DNA of 11,485 nucleotides from the NCBI GenBank assembly GCA_043800975.1, contig JAZDMK010000251.1, positions 1 through 11,485 of the forward strand, in the 5' to 3' direction. The number at the start of each line of letters is the position of its first letter. Position 1 is the first letter of the stretch. The position numbers were made by a program, and so were the translations under genes. The notes under the pieces were generated by a model. It searched no databases. It saw only the letters and a list, made by a program, of their open reading frames with translations, and was not told where the DNA came from. Shown in pieces: positions 1 through 7,140 of the stretch. The DNA comes from JAZDMK01 sp043800975 (GTDB lineage Bacteria > Bacteroidota > Bacteroidia > Bacteroidales > JAHJDW01).

Positions 1-1867
1 AAGTAAGTTCGGCAAATAAACCATTGACCACTTCCATGCGCTGCGATATGCTGGCCATCTGTGTACGCGCAAAATTACTTCTGCTGAACACAGACGTAAT
101 GGATGCATTATCATTGATGGCATCATAATAATCACCGAAACGAATGAATGTTCGAATAAATTTTTTCGGAATGTAGGTCAGCCCCACACCCACTTTTCCA
201 CGCGGGTCTTTGTTCTGTACGCCGTAATCAGCCATACCTTCCGTTTCGAGTAACAATCCGTTTTTAAAACGCTGGGAGTATCCGCCGTTGATACGATGTC
301 TGTATCCGCCGATTCCCATGGGGTTGATCTGCGCAGCCAGGGGTGTGATGAAAAACATATTCTCATATTTATGACTGCGAACATGAATCCCTTTCCACAG
401 AAAGCTCCATAAATCAATGCGGTTGAATGAAGAATCGGATTTGAATTTATACGTATCACTGTTGTAATAAATCGAAAGGCTGTCAATTCTTCTACTGTAC
501 TTTTTTTCATTTTCAGAAAGATCATAGGGGCGGTTGTTTGCCCACCAGGCTGAATCTTTTTCAAGTGCATCCTTTGCATATTCTTTCACTTCGGTGCTGA
601 AAGTACGGGAAGGAATTTCTTCATTCACCAGGTAATTGGAATGCAACAAATGTGTTTTCCCGTTGATAATTTTCTTCCCTTCTTTGATGACATACGAAAA
701 TTCAGCTTCTTTGGGAACAGAAATTCCGGGATTGGAATTGTCGTATTCCTGATGAATTTTAAATTCTTTACAAAAAAGAAGTGCGCCGGGGTTGACCGAC
801 AAATCGACCGAATGCAGCGCCCAGGTGCTGTCTTCAACAACAATAAATCCGCTGTAGAGAGCATCACCGGGGAAAACAGGTTTTACACGAATGCGGTACA
901 ATTTTTTTCCTTTGTCAAAATACATGTAGTCGTAATCGAAAACATAATTTAGACTCGATGCGGGCGCAAGTGGCGATTGTAAAGGCTTTTCGGTAAGCGA
1001 CTGCACTTGTATTTCAGTTCTGTAAAAATTAAAATCCGTTGTTTGTGGTGTGTTCACCATCAGATAGGGATCATCGTAACTGTATTGAAAACTACTGACC
1101 GATAAATTGTCAGAATTATCTCCAATACTGATGTAATATGACTCATGCGGCCATTTGATTTTATATTCATTCTCTGCCGAGATATTTTCTTTGTAACGGC
1201 CGGGCTTATCATAAAACACTGTTGCAAAAGATTCATTCAGTTCACGGGTTGTAACGACGCGAACCGTATCGAGTGGCTTTTTGGAAAGCGAATCAGAAGT
1301 ATTTCGATGTTTACGGATATTTCGTTTTTCAATTCTTTTTTCTTTGCGTTTTTCCCTTTTCTGCGTAATGCTGTCGCCTGCTTTTTTCATCTCGGATGAA
1401 TCGCGCATGTATTTAAGTTCATTGTATTCAAGTGATATCCGGCGATAGGTGTTGACCTGATAATTTTTAACAGACTCTAAATAATCGCGACGATTGTCAC
1501 GTACCTTTTGCATAATGCTTTTTCCAAGATCACGCGTATCAGAAACAACAACCGTTTCGTTCAACGTAGTCAGCGCTTCCTTCAGGGTTGTGTCGAATTG
1601 AATTTTTTTCTTTCCGGTAGCCTGAATGTTTTTTTCAAGTGTTGTAAAGCCAATCATGCGAAAGATGATGGTCTGATTGCCGGGCTTTAAAACAATATTG
1701 TACGATCCATCGGTATTGGTAACGGTTCCGCTTTTTCCGTTTTTCAAATACACATTCACACCGGGAACAGGATTGCCATAGACATCCGTGAGCTTGCCCT
1801 GCAGAACCTGAGCGAATGTGGCAGACGCACAAATCAGAAAGATAAATATGAAAAGGAATTTTTTCAC
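1..1867 (-). CDS. DUF5686-type outer-membrane protein with carboxypeptidase-regulatory-like domain (C-terminus beyond window)
   Basis: I read this by hand on the minus strand: 622 codons stay open from GTG at 1867-1865 to the left edge. GTG is chosen because the upstream in-frame stretch has no ATG before a stop, and it opens a clear signal peptide (VKKFLFIFIFLICASATFAQ, residues 1-20). Residues about 22-105 are a CarboxypepD_reg-like beta sandwich (GKLTDVYGNPVPGVNVYLKN, then TNTDGSYNI). Next comes a region typical of DUF5686 (IMQKVRDNRRDYLESVKNY near 118-136), with a very basic stretch at 169-188. The part towards the window edge (GGYRHRINGGYSQRFKNGLL, then KVGVGLTYIPKKFIRTFIRF) looks like the start of a beta barrel. 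DUF5686 proteins usually exceed 800 residues, so roughly the last 200 should lie outside. The family is predicted to sit in the outer membrane; its substrate is unknown. It lies 52 nt downstream of the lipoprotein gene, and I saw no consensus promoter in that gap. Confidence 0.9.
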   Translation of the reverse strand, partial: MKKFLFIFIFLICASATFAQVLQGKLTDVYGNPVPGVNVYLKNGKSGTVTNTDGSYNIVLKPGNQTIIFRMIGFTTLEKNIQATGKKKIQFDTTLKEALTTLNETVVVSDTRDLGKSIMQKVRDNRRDYLESVKNYQVNTYRRISLEYNELKYMRDSSEMKKAGDSITQKREKRKEKRIEKRNIRKHRNTSDSLSKKPLDTVRVVTTRELNESFATVFYDKPGRYKENISAENEYKIKWPHESYYISIGDNSDNLSVSSFQYSYDDPYLMVNTPQTTDFNFYRTEIQVQSLTEKPLQSPLAPASSLNYVFDYDYMYFDKGKKLYRIRVKPVFPGDALYSGFIVVEDSTWALHSVDLSVNPGALLFCKEFKIHQEYDNSNPGISVPKEAEFSYVIKEGKKIINGKTHLLHSNYLVNEEIPSRTFSTEVKEYAKDALEKDSAWWANNRPYDLSENEKKYSRRIDSLSIYYNSDTYKFKSDSSFNRIDLWSFLWKGIHVRSHKYENMFFITPLAAQINPMGIGGYRHRINGGYSQRFKNGLLLETEGMADYGVQNKDPRGKVGVGLTYIPKKFIRTFIRFGDYYDAINDNASITSVFSRSNFARTQMASISQRMEVVNGLFAELT

Positions 1868-1919
1868 CGATAGAATAAAACGCTCAAAGGTCGATTTTGT
1901 TACATGTTGTTAATAATAT

Positions 1920-2552
1920 TTATTGCCTGATGTAATCAGATGGAACAAGTACGCGCGTAGTATTCCATATTTTTTCATTTCCTCTGCCCGGAATAATATT
2001 TCCATTATCGTCGAGCGACTGTCCACGCAGGTTTTTTTTAATCATCTTCATGCGGCCGCTTTGGATGGAAGAAATTATTACGTCATAGAGAATTAACAAA
2101 TCTTTTCCTTTGTACTGTTTGCTGATGGCTGCCCCCATTTTGTTGTTCCACAAATCCATGTCTGTCGCTGCTTTATCTGCCAGAGAACCGTCTTCATTTT
2201 TTCTTTTTAAAAACGATTGGTAATTACCTTTTTCATGGGCACGCCCCAGTGAAAGCGCACGATGATAACCGATGTTTTTTGTAAGAAGGGCCATCCAGCA
2301 TGCATGCCGGAAAGCATCCAGTTGTCCGCCATTGGCATCCCCATCCAGTTTGTTGGTTAATAAAATGGAATCAGTAATTTTTTTTGCTTTGTTGGTGCAG
2401 TCGATGGCTTTATGCAAAACAAAGGGATGGCGCATGGCCCAGCATTTTTCGGGCAAGCTGACCGATAAATCTTTTCCGCTGAAACAGGATTGAAAGAAAA
2501 GGGCAGCTACAAAAAAAAGCAGTTTAACGGAATAAATATTTTCCTTTTGCAT
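1920..2552 (-). CDS. putative lipoprotein with FRHA / AHE / MDLWNN motifs (DUF6973-like)
   Basis: A 210-residue protein from ATG at 2552. Upstream in-frame ATGs at 2564 and 2588 exist, but 2552 gives the cleanest signal: MQKENIYSVKLLFFVAALFFQSC, in two parts a short polar start and a hydrophobic core ending in QSC, a loose Bacteroidota lipobox with Cys23. In the mature part three blocks stand out: GGQLDAFRHACWMALLTK (about 75-92, His83), ALSLGRAHEKGN (99-110, His106) and ATDMDLWNNKMGAAI (129-143, Asp133, Asn136, Asn137). This spacing of His, His-Glu, Asp and Asn-Asn recalls the NAFRHAYWNAL family that I remember as DUF6973; the label is from memory, and no biochemical role is known to me. The start lies 29 nt inside the 3' end of the transpeptidase-like gene, so co-transcription and coupled translation are likely. 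A polar residue set conserved in this way hints at an enzyme or metal site, but that is inference. Confidence 0.75.
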   Translation of the reverse strand: MQKENIYSVKLLFFVAALFFQSCFSGKDLSVSLPEKCWAMRHPFVLHKAIDCTNKAKKITDSILLTNKLDGDANGGQLDAFRHACWMALLTKNIGYHRALSLGRAHEKGNYQSFLKRKNEDGSLADKAATDMDLWNNKMGAAISKQYKGKDLLILYDVIISSIQSGRMKMIKKNLRGQSLDDNGNIIPGRGNEKIWNTTRVLVPSDYIRQ

Positions 2553-3276
2553 CCACTGAAACATGCGGCAATGTATGGTTTTTTTCAAAGTATTCGTATC
2601 CGGTTTTCAGGTTTCCCCAGAAGTTTATTAATGCTTCATTGGTTGATGGAAGGGATTTGATATATGTAAAATTTGTATCATCCAGATGTGCAGGAAAAAT
2701 ATGAACCTGTATCTCCGCCTGGCCATGATGGCGGGCTTCCACACAAGCCACATACAGTTCTTTGATAAATTCATCTTCAATCGGAATGCAGCCGATTGTA
2801 ACACAGTTTCCATGAATGTATATACTTCCGCCCAGTGGCACTTTGCCCAGCTTTCGGTCAGAAGCATTGGGATAGCTTACACCTAATGAAAGATAAAAAT
2901 TGCTGACCGGATTAAAATGAAAAATGTTGTAAAAGCCTTCGGGCACCTGATAGTCACCTTCGCGACGTTTTGGGCCCAGCTCACCGGAGGATGAACAAAT
3001 CTCAAATGTTTTAACCAGAGCGAAAGTGTCGGCTGTTTTTTTCTTAGCCCAGAGCTCTAGCTTTTTTTCATATTTGAAAGCACGCAGAAAAATTGTAAAG
3101 GCATCCGATTTGCTAATTCCCGCCTTCGAAAGAAAGGAATGCACTTCGGTTTCCTTTTCACGATATGCCGTTTTAACACGTTCGTATTTTAACTGGGCAT
3201 CTTTGAAAGAAGCCTGCTGGGCATTGACCAGATTTATAACTGTTGCCAGCAAAAGAGTCATACAGGTAATTTTCAC
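2524..3276 (-). CDS. L,D-transpeptidase-fold protein, YafK/DpaA-like
   Basis: A 250-residue secreted protein with a signal peptide at residues 1-19 or so (MKITCMTLLLATVINLVNAQ). The YkuD catalytic block is at about 149-169: GGSIYIHGNCVTIGCIPIED, with His155 and the expected nucleophile Cys163. The variant HGxCVTIGC, with a second Cys158, resembles E. coli YafK (HGxCVSxGC) rather than the ErfK/YbiS type. Earlier features also fit YafK: KTFEICSSSGELGPKRREGD near 89-108, VPEGFYNIFHFNP at 111-123 and LGVSYPNASD at 131-140. Length is close to E. coli YafK. From established knowledge, YafK (renamed DpaA) works in the periplasm and cuts Braun lipoprotein off peptidoglycan, instead of forming crosslinks. 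Bacteroidota lack a classical Lpp, so the substrate here is open. It is the first gene of a minus-strand unit and overlaps the next gene by 29 nt. A TAnnTTTG box lies 18 nt upstream. Confidence 0.9.
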   Translation of the reverse strand: MKITCMTLLLATVINLVNAQQASFKDAQLKYERVKTAYREKETEVHSFLSKAGISKSDAFTIFLRAFKYEKKLELWAKKKTADTFALVKTFEICSSSGELGPKRREGDYQVPEGFYNIFHFNPVSNFYLSLGVSYPNASDRKLGKVPLGGSIYIHGNCVTIGCIPIEDEFIKELYVACVEARHHGQAEIQVHIFPAHLDDTNFTYIKSLPSTNEALINFWGNLKTGYEYFEKNHTLPHVSVDAKGKYLFR

Positions 3277-3294
3277 AATGCAGAATTTACATTA

Positions 3295-3302
3295 CAAACT
3301 TA
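3295..3302 (-). promoter_or_regulatory. -7 promoter box (TAAGTTTG) for the transpeptidase-like gene
   Basis: Read on the minus strand, this is an exact match to the Bacteroidota -7 consensus TAnnTTTG, 18 nt before the ATG at 3276. No TTG was found 17-23 nt further upstream, so the -33 element is missing or degenerate. The position would put the transcript start a few bases before the ATG. Confidence 0.5.
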
Positions 3303-3349
3303 CGATTTTTATACGGAAGAGTGATGATTCGTTTTATCTTTACAGTTGA

Positions 3350-4024
3350 ATGAAACGATTTTTTCACTATCTGATATACAAACGCTGGATTCGCTGGGCT
3401 TTTGTCGGCATCATTATGTGGGCGATTACAATTGCGGTTGCCGGCTACTGGATCAATCAAAAAGTCATTCATGATACCGAGCAATACATTTATTCAGACA
3501 CACGGCTTATTCCGGCTAACCGCGTGGGGCTGATGCTGGGAACCAGTCGTTACTGGAAGAGCGGAAGTATTAATCTTTATTTTGAATACCGCGTTCGGGC
3601 CGCAGTAGAATTATACAAGGCCGGGAAAATAAAATACATCATTGTAAGCGGTGATAACGGCACAAGAAATTACAACGAACCGGAGGATATGAAAACAGAA
3701 CTGGTGAAGCGCGGTGTGCCGGACAGCTGTATTTATCTTGATTACGCTGGTTTCCGCACGCTGGATTCGGTAGTGCGTTGCAGTGAAATTTTCAGTCAGG
3801 ACAGCATAACGATTATCTCACAGAATTTTCATCTGGAGCGTGCTATATACATTGCAAAGGCGAAAGGTATTTATGCTGTGGGTTACAAAGCCCGCGATGT
3901 AAATGCATCCGTCAATAAATATGTTCAGTTCCGGGAATGGTTTGCCCGTTTGAAATTATTTTCCGATCTTTATGTGTTCAATGTTCAGCCCAAATTTTTG
4001 GGTGAAAAGGTTTTGATCAAATAA
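3350..4024 (+). CDS. sanA: SanA-like DUF218 envelope protein (ElyC/SanA/YdcF family)
   Basis: A 224-residue protein, close to E. coli SanA in length. One transmembrane helix at about residues 15-35 follows a basic N-terminus (KRFFHYLIYKRWIRW), so it should be anchored in the inner membrane with the DUF218 domain in the periplasm. Family motifs are clear: GLMLGTSRY (60-68), YRVRAAVELYKAGKIKYIIV (80-99), SGDNGTRNYNEPEDM (100-114), LDYAGFRTLDSVVR (130-143) and ISQNFHLERAIYIA (156-169). In enteric bacteria SanA supports the envelope barrier, since mutants become vancomycin-sensitive at high temperature; its chemical activity is not settled. The gene is divergent from the transpeptidase-like gene, 73 nt away, and is followed after 8 nt by a small secreted-protein gene, so those two likely share a transcript. 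Assignment to the family is firm; orthology of function to E. coli SanA is inferred. Confidence 0.93.
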   Translation: MKRFFHYLIYKRWIRWAFVGIIMWAITIAVAGYWINQKVIHDTEQYIYSDTRLIPANRVGLMLGTSRYWKSGSINLYFEYRVRAAVELYKAGKIKYIIVSGDNGTRNYNEPEDMKTELVKRGVPDSCIYLDYAGFRTLDSVVRCSEIFSQDSITIISQNFHLERAIYIAKAKGIYAVGYKARDVNASVNKYVQFREWFARLKLFSDLYVFNVQPKFLGEKVLIK

Positions 4025-4032
4025 AATATATT

Positions 4033-4461
4033 ATGAGAAAAGTCATTTTACTTTTACTATTTCTACTGGCCACAGCACTTCTTCCTGACGTAAAGCTGCA
4101 TGCACAAAACAGTGAGAAGGATAGTGTGATTAATGATTACATGATGGGTGGTCTTGCGGAAAAGCAATGGGATTCGATCAAAGAAAACTGGCGCATGAAT
4201 GTGTTTCCGAAAGTATGTAAGGAAAACAATCTGAAGTTTTCATGTGGGCATTGTGCCAGTATTTATTTAAGGGCAATCATTGAAATCAATAGCTTTGGGA
4301 TGATGACACGTTTTCACCTAGTGTATCAGAACGTATGTGGTTCCGATGCCACACCCAAATTTAAAATGGCTGTTATGCTTTATTTCATGCGGATTGCTTA
4401 TCCACCTTCCCTTTTCAACACCAAGTTTCAGGCTCAGTTTGGCAACGGACTTAAGTGTTGA
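4033..4461 (+). CDS. small secreted protein of unknown function, cysteine-rich
   Basis: A 142-residue protein with a signal peptide (MRKVILLLLFLLATALLPDV, cleaved near AQ at 24-25). The mature chain has five cysteines: 62, a CGHC pair at 71 and 74, 102, and the last residue 142. The C-terminal half reads strand, helix, strand: YLRAIIEINSFGMMTRFHLV at 78-97, then a helix around 110-121, then YPPSLFNTKFQAQFGNGLKC at 123-142. That order, and the 'basic/hydrophobic helix, P, N, hydrophobic strand' ending, recalls the TonB C-terminal-like domains of many small Bacteroidota proteins, but the match is weak and a function cannot be given. It starts 8 nt after the sanA stop, so it probably depends on the same promoter. 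Its TGA directly abuts the stop codon of the opposing gene. Confidence 0.75.
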   Translation: MRKVILLLLFLLATALLPDVKLHAQNSEKDSVINDYMMGGLAEKQWDSIKENWRMNVFPKVCKENNLKFSCGHCASIYLRAIIEINSFGMMTRFHLVYQNVCGSDATPKFKMAVMLYFMRIAYPPSLFNTKFQAQFGNGLKC

Positions 4462-5082
4462 TTACTTACAAGAGCCCTTGTAAAGGATCATATAATCCAT
4501 AATAATTTTAATGGCGTCTTCGCGCATATCGCGTTTTAAATCTTTGTTGGTTTCAACAGCCTCTGCCAGCTTCCATACTTTGCACCATGCAGAAATGGAA
4601 TTCATTACTTTCTGCGCTTTTGCCATTGCAAAGATGATGTTACAAGTGAAACTCATCGGGTTTTTATCTACCGCTTTTTCGAGAATTGTAATCGCATCAT
4701 CGGGAAAAAAGTAATCATCCATGATTGTAAGATAGCCGAGGCAAAGCTGTTCATCACCACTGATGATATCGATTTTTAAATATTTAATTGTTGTTTTGTA
4801 TTTTTTGCAAAGATGTTCCTTAAATAGTATAGCATTTCGCTTTCCGTCAAATGACCATGACAATGCATTGATCACAGCAGCTTTCTGATCGAGAGGATTA
4901 TCTTCATTCAATAAAAAGGCAGCTATTTCATCATTCAAAATTCCACTGGCTGCAGCTGTATTAACCATAGGAATATCTTTGTATGCTTCCGAAATCGGTG
5001 TAGAAGTAATGGGAGAATCTGCGAAAGAAATTGTTGTGTTCAACAGAAATAAACAAATGAATACAGTATAAATTCTTTTCAT
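4462..5082 (-). CDS. secreted helical protein of unknown function
   Basis: A 206-residue protein with a signal peptide (MKRIYTVFICLFLLNTTISF, cleavage near FAD, 20-22). I do not recognise the family. The mature chain looks mostly alpha-helical with short repeats of helix-turn-helix length (DEIAAFLLNEDNPLDQKAAV, INALSWSFDGKRNAILFKEH, DAITILEKAVDKNPMSFTCN, WCKVWKLAEAVETNKDLKRD), which could be a TPR-like or HEAT-like solenoid. Mature cysteines are at 92, 114, 147, 167 and 205. The gene starts 6 nt after the waaA stop and is probably the last gene of the barrel protein-waaA unit. Its stop codon is directly adjacent to that of the plus-strand gene ending at 4461. Confidence 0.75.
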   Translation of the reverse strand: MKRIYTVFICLFLLNTTISFADSPITSTPISEAYKDIPMVNTAAASGILNDEIAAFLLNEDNPLDQKAAVINALSWSFDGKRNAILFKEHLCKKYKTTIKYLKIDIISGDEQLCLGYLTIMDDYFFPDDAITILEKAVDKNPMSFTCNIIFAMAKAQKVMNSISAWCKVWKLAEAVETNKDLKRDMREDAIKIIMDYMILYKGSCK

Positions 5083-5088
5083 CTTGTT

Positions 5089-6318
5089 TTATTTTTCAGT
5101 GAAAAAATGTTTTACATCCGTCAGAACTTTTTGTGTTGCGCCTGCTCCATTTTGAACATAGCTTTTAGAAACGTTTGCAGCTTTGGTGTAAAGATCGTCA
5201 TTTTTCAGCAAAGAAATAACATTCTTAAAATCATTTTCATTTTGAATACAAAATGCCCCCCCTGCTATCAGGAGTTCGTTTGCTTCAATAAACTTTGAAT
5301 AGTTTGGTCCGAAAATCACCGGAATGCCATAGGCAGCAGGCTCAAGAATATTGTGTATGCCTTGCCCGAAACCGCCTCCGACATAAGCAATGCTCGCATA
5401 CCGGTATAGCTTGGAAAGATGACCGATTGCATTCACTATGACAATTTGCTTATCCTCTTCTTCATTCAAATCTGAATACAGAACTGCGTTTTTACCTGCA
5501 TTCTTTAATAAGGATTCAACATGATTCAGATCGTGAGGAACAAAAATAATTTTGTAATTCTGCAAATCCTCCAAACAGGAAAGAATCAGATTTTCATCGG
5601 CAGGCCAGCTGCTACCAACGATCAGCGCTTTTTGATTTTTACAAAATGCTTCTATTTTGGGATAAGCAGTATCATCCTGCGTAACGGCTAAAACGCGGTC
5701 AAACCGTGTATCTCCGCTGATAGTTACATTTTCGATTCCATGCTTTTTTAACAGCAATGCCACATCCGAATGCTGAACATAGAAGTGCTGAATGCTTTTC
5801 AGTTTATTGAGAGCCCATGCGCCATACCATTTGAAAAAATACTGTCCCGGCCGAAAAACTGCAGAAACAATAACAAGTGGAATCTCATGTTTTCTCAATT
5901 GGTTCATATAATTAAACCAGTATTCATATTTTACAAAAAAAACGAATTGCGGTTTTACGATATTGATGAAACGGCGAGCATTAGCGGGCGTATCAGCAGG
6001 CAGATAAAAAATGTAATCGGCGCCTGCATAATTTTTCCTGATTTCATATCCCGAGGGAGAAAAAAAAGTAAGCAGTATTTTATACGTTGGGTATTGCTTT
6101 CGGAACTCTTCAATCAGTGGCCTGCCCTGCTCAAATTCGCCCAGTGATGAACAATGAAACCAGACCCTTTTTGATGTATCATTTTCTAATGCAGCTTTCA
6201 GTTTCTTTAAAATATTTTTTCTTCCACGCAGCCACAGTTGCGCTTTTTCATTAAACAAAGAAGCTATCAGAATCAGAAGATAATAGAAAGATACAGTAAT
6301 GTTATAGAATAGCCTCAT
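5089..6318 (-). CDS. waaA: 3-deoxy-D-manno-octulosonic acid (Kdo) transferase
   Basis: A 409-residue inner-membrane-associated GT-B glycosyltransferase, near the usual 420 residues. It transfers Kdo from CMP-Kdo to the lipid A precursor on the cytoplasmic side of the inner membrane. The N-terminal hydrophobic anchor spans about 3-22. HCSSLGEFEQGRPLIE (55-70) contains the expected catalytic base Glu61 (Glu63 is the next candidate). Other family marks are LPADTPANARRFI (106-118), VFFVKYEYWFNY (126-137), SGDTRFDRV (201-209), GSSWPADEN (235-243), PHD (261-263) and the sugar-nucleotide block GGGFGQGIHNILEPAAYGIP (314-333). The gene lies 6 nt after a barrel-protein gene and 6 nt before an unknown secreted-protein gene, which suggests one transcript. 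The reading frame is intact and no key residue appears missing. Whether it adds one or two Kdo units cannot be told from sequence alone. Confidence 0.97.
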   Translation of the reverse strand: MRLFYNITVSFYYLLILIASLFNEKAQLWLRGRKNILKKLKAALENDTSKRVWFHCSSLGEFEQGRPLIEEFRKQYPTYKILLTFFSPSGYEIRKNYAGADYIFYLPADTPANARRFINIVKPQFVFFVKYEYWFNYMNQLRKHEIPLVIVSAVFRPGQYFFKWYGAWALNKLKSIQHFYVQHSDVALLLKKHGIENVTISGDTRFDRVLAVTQDDTAYPKIEAFCKNQKALIVGSSWPADENLILSCLEDLQNYKIIFVPHDLNHVESLLKNAGKNAVLYSDLNEEEDKQIVIVNAIGHLSKLYRYASIAYVGGGFGQGIHNILEPAAYGIPVIFGPNYSKFIEANELLIAGGAFCIQNENDFKNVISLLKNDDLYTKAANVSKSYVQNGAGATQKVLTDVKHFFTEK

Positions 6319-6324
6319 GGGCGA

Positions 6325-7086
6325 TCAATAGTAAAATGTTTTTTTACCAAGCCTGTTTTTTGAATAGAAGGGAATCGACCAGTTGAGACGCAGACCAATC
6401 AGCAAGTCCATTCTCAGATGGTCATCTTTCTCCATGGTATCAAAATTATAATCGCGTCGGTTTTTTGTAAACGCCTCCATGATTTCCAATCCAAGACTGA
6501 AGTTTACAGTGCGCCGGTTTCCCATATAAAAATAGCCTACATACTGGCTGAGTGTTATGCCATTTGTTAATCGGTCGTATCCTTTTTTATAATCTCCGAG
6601 CAGCTGTGGGATAGTATTGTCAACAACTTCTATACGGATTTTATGCTGAAGAAAGCCAAGACCGGCATTGACAAAAATTCCTGAATTGGGATTTGGTTTT
6701 TTGAACGGGAATATCTTTCCTACTTTTCCAAAAAAGCTGAATCCACGCTGATACAAGTGAACAATTGTAAACATCCCGTTTCCGTCAATCACATACCCAT
6801 CCGCTGTTTTAAGTGAATCGAGGATACTTGTTTCCTTCACATCATTTCCGAAATGATAATTCAGATCGGCGCCCCAGGTAAGATTCGCTTTTGATTTTTT
6901 CATGAATGAAACGCCCAGGATGGAGTTTGAACCGAATCGATCGGCCATTTCACCATAAGGCTTTTGAATTCCAAAATTGAATGATATCATGGAGACTTTT
7001 ATGCTGGAATCCTTGACGCGCACCTGCGAAAATGCAGCAGCCGGAATCAGCAGAACGAACAGTAGTATGTACTTTGCATTTTTCAT
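6325..7086 (-). CDS. outer-membrane beta-barrel-like protein
   Basis: A 253-residue protein. The ATG at 7086 is chosen over an upstream in-frame start at 7113 because it directly opens a standard signal peptide (MKNAKYILLFVLLIPAAAFS, then Q) and because a TAnnTTTG box sits between the two. The mature chain shows alternating hydrophobic and polar strands with glycine- and aromatic-rich turns (MISFNFGIQKPYGEMADRFG, LTWGADLNYHFGND, GIFVNAGLGFLQHKIRIEVV, VGYFYMGNRRTVNFSLGLEI, MDLLIGLRLNWSIPF), the usual look of an 8- to 12-strand outer-membrane protein. Substrate and exact family are unknown. It starts 54 nt after the TonB-receptor stop and ends 6 nt before waaA, so it may be the first gene of a waaA unit. 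Confidence 0.82.
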   Translation of the reverse strand: MKNAKYILLFVLLIPAAAFSQVRVKDSSIKVSMISFNFGIQKPYGEMADRFGSNSILGVSFMKKSKANLTWGADLNYHFGNDVKETSILDSLKTADGYVIDGNGMFTIVHLYQRGFSFFGKVGKIFPFKKPNPNSGIFVNAGLGFLQHKIRIEVVDNTIPQLLGDYKKGYDRLTNGITLSQYVGYFYMGNRRTVNFSLGLEIMEAFTKNRRDYNFDTMEKDDHLRMDLLIGLRLNWSIPFYSKNRLGKKTFYY

Positions 7087-7092
7087 AATATG

Positions 7093-7100
7093 CAAAAGTA
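7093..7100 (-). promoter_or_regulatory. -7 promoter box (TACTTTTG) before the barrel-waaA unit
   Basis: On the minus strand this matches TAnnTTTG exactly and lies only 6 nt from the ATG at 7086, which would give a leaderless or almost leaderless transcript. The nearest TTTG further upstream (7128-7125) is 24 nt away, longer than the usual spacing, so the -33 part is doubtful. Confidence 0.4.
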
Positions 7101-7120
7101 AATAAAAGCACAATACCTAT

Positions 7121-7138
7121 ATCACAAACAGGTGTGAT
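7121..7138. repeat. inverted repeat ATCACA-N6-TGTGAT
   Basis: A perfect 6-bp dyad with a 6-nt spacer, starting two bases past the TonB-receptor stop and ending about 20 bp upstream of the -7 box of the next gene. No T-run follows on either side, so it is a poor terminator. The half-site TGTGA resembles CRP/FNR-type half-sites but the arms are in the opposite order to the classical TGTGA-N6-TCACA. It could be an operator for the barrel-waaA unit or chance. Confidence 0.4.
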
Positions 7139-7140
7139 TT

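Noticed and set aside
178..952. Open frames of 80-133 codons on both strands inside the leftmost gene
   Set aside because: They lie in other frames of the continuous 622-codon DUF5686 frame, which has a signal peptide and recognisable domains; the shorter frames show neither.
1..1867. Possible pseudogene or frameshift, since no long ATG-started frame covers this stretch
   Set aside because: Reading codon by codon from the GTG at 1867 to the left edge gives no stop and no frame change; the gene is only cut by the window.
2553..2588. Longer N-terminus for the putative lipoprotein from ATG at 2588
   Set aside because: It increases the overlap with the upstream gene to 65 nt and adds a non-signal-like extension before the hydrophobic segment; 2552 is the better fit, though 2564 cannot be excluded.
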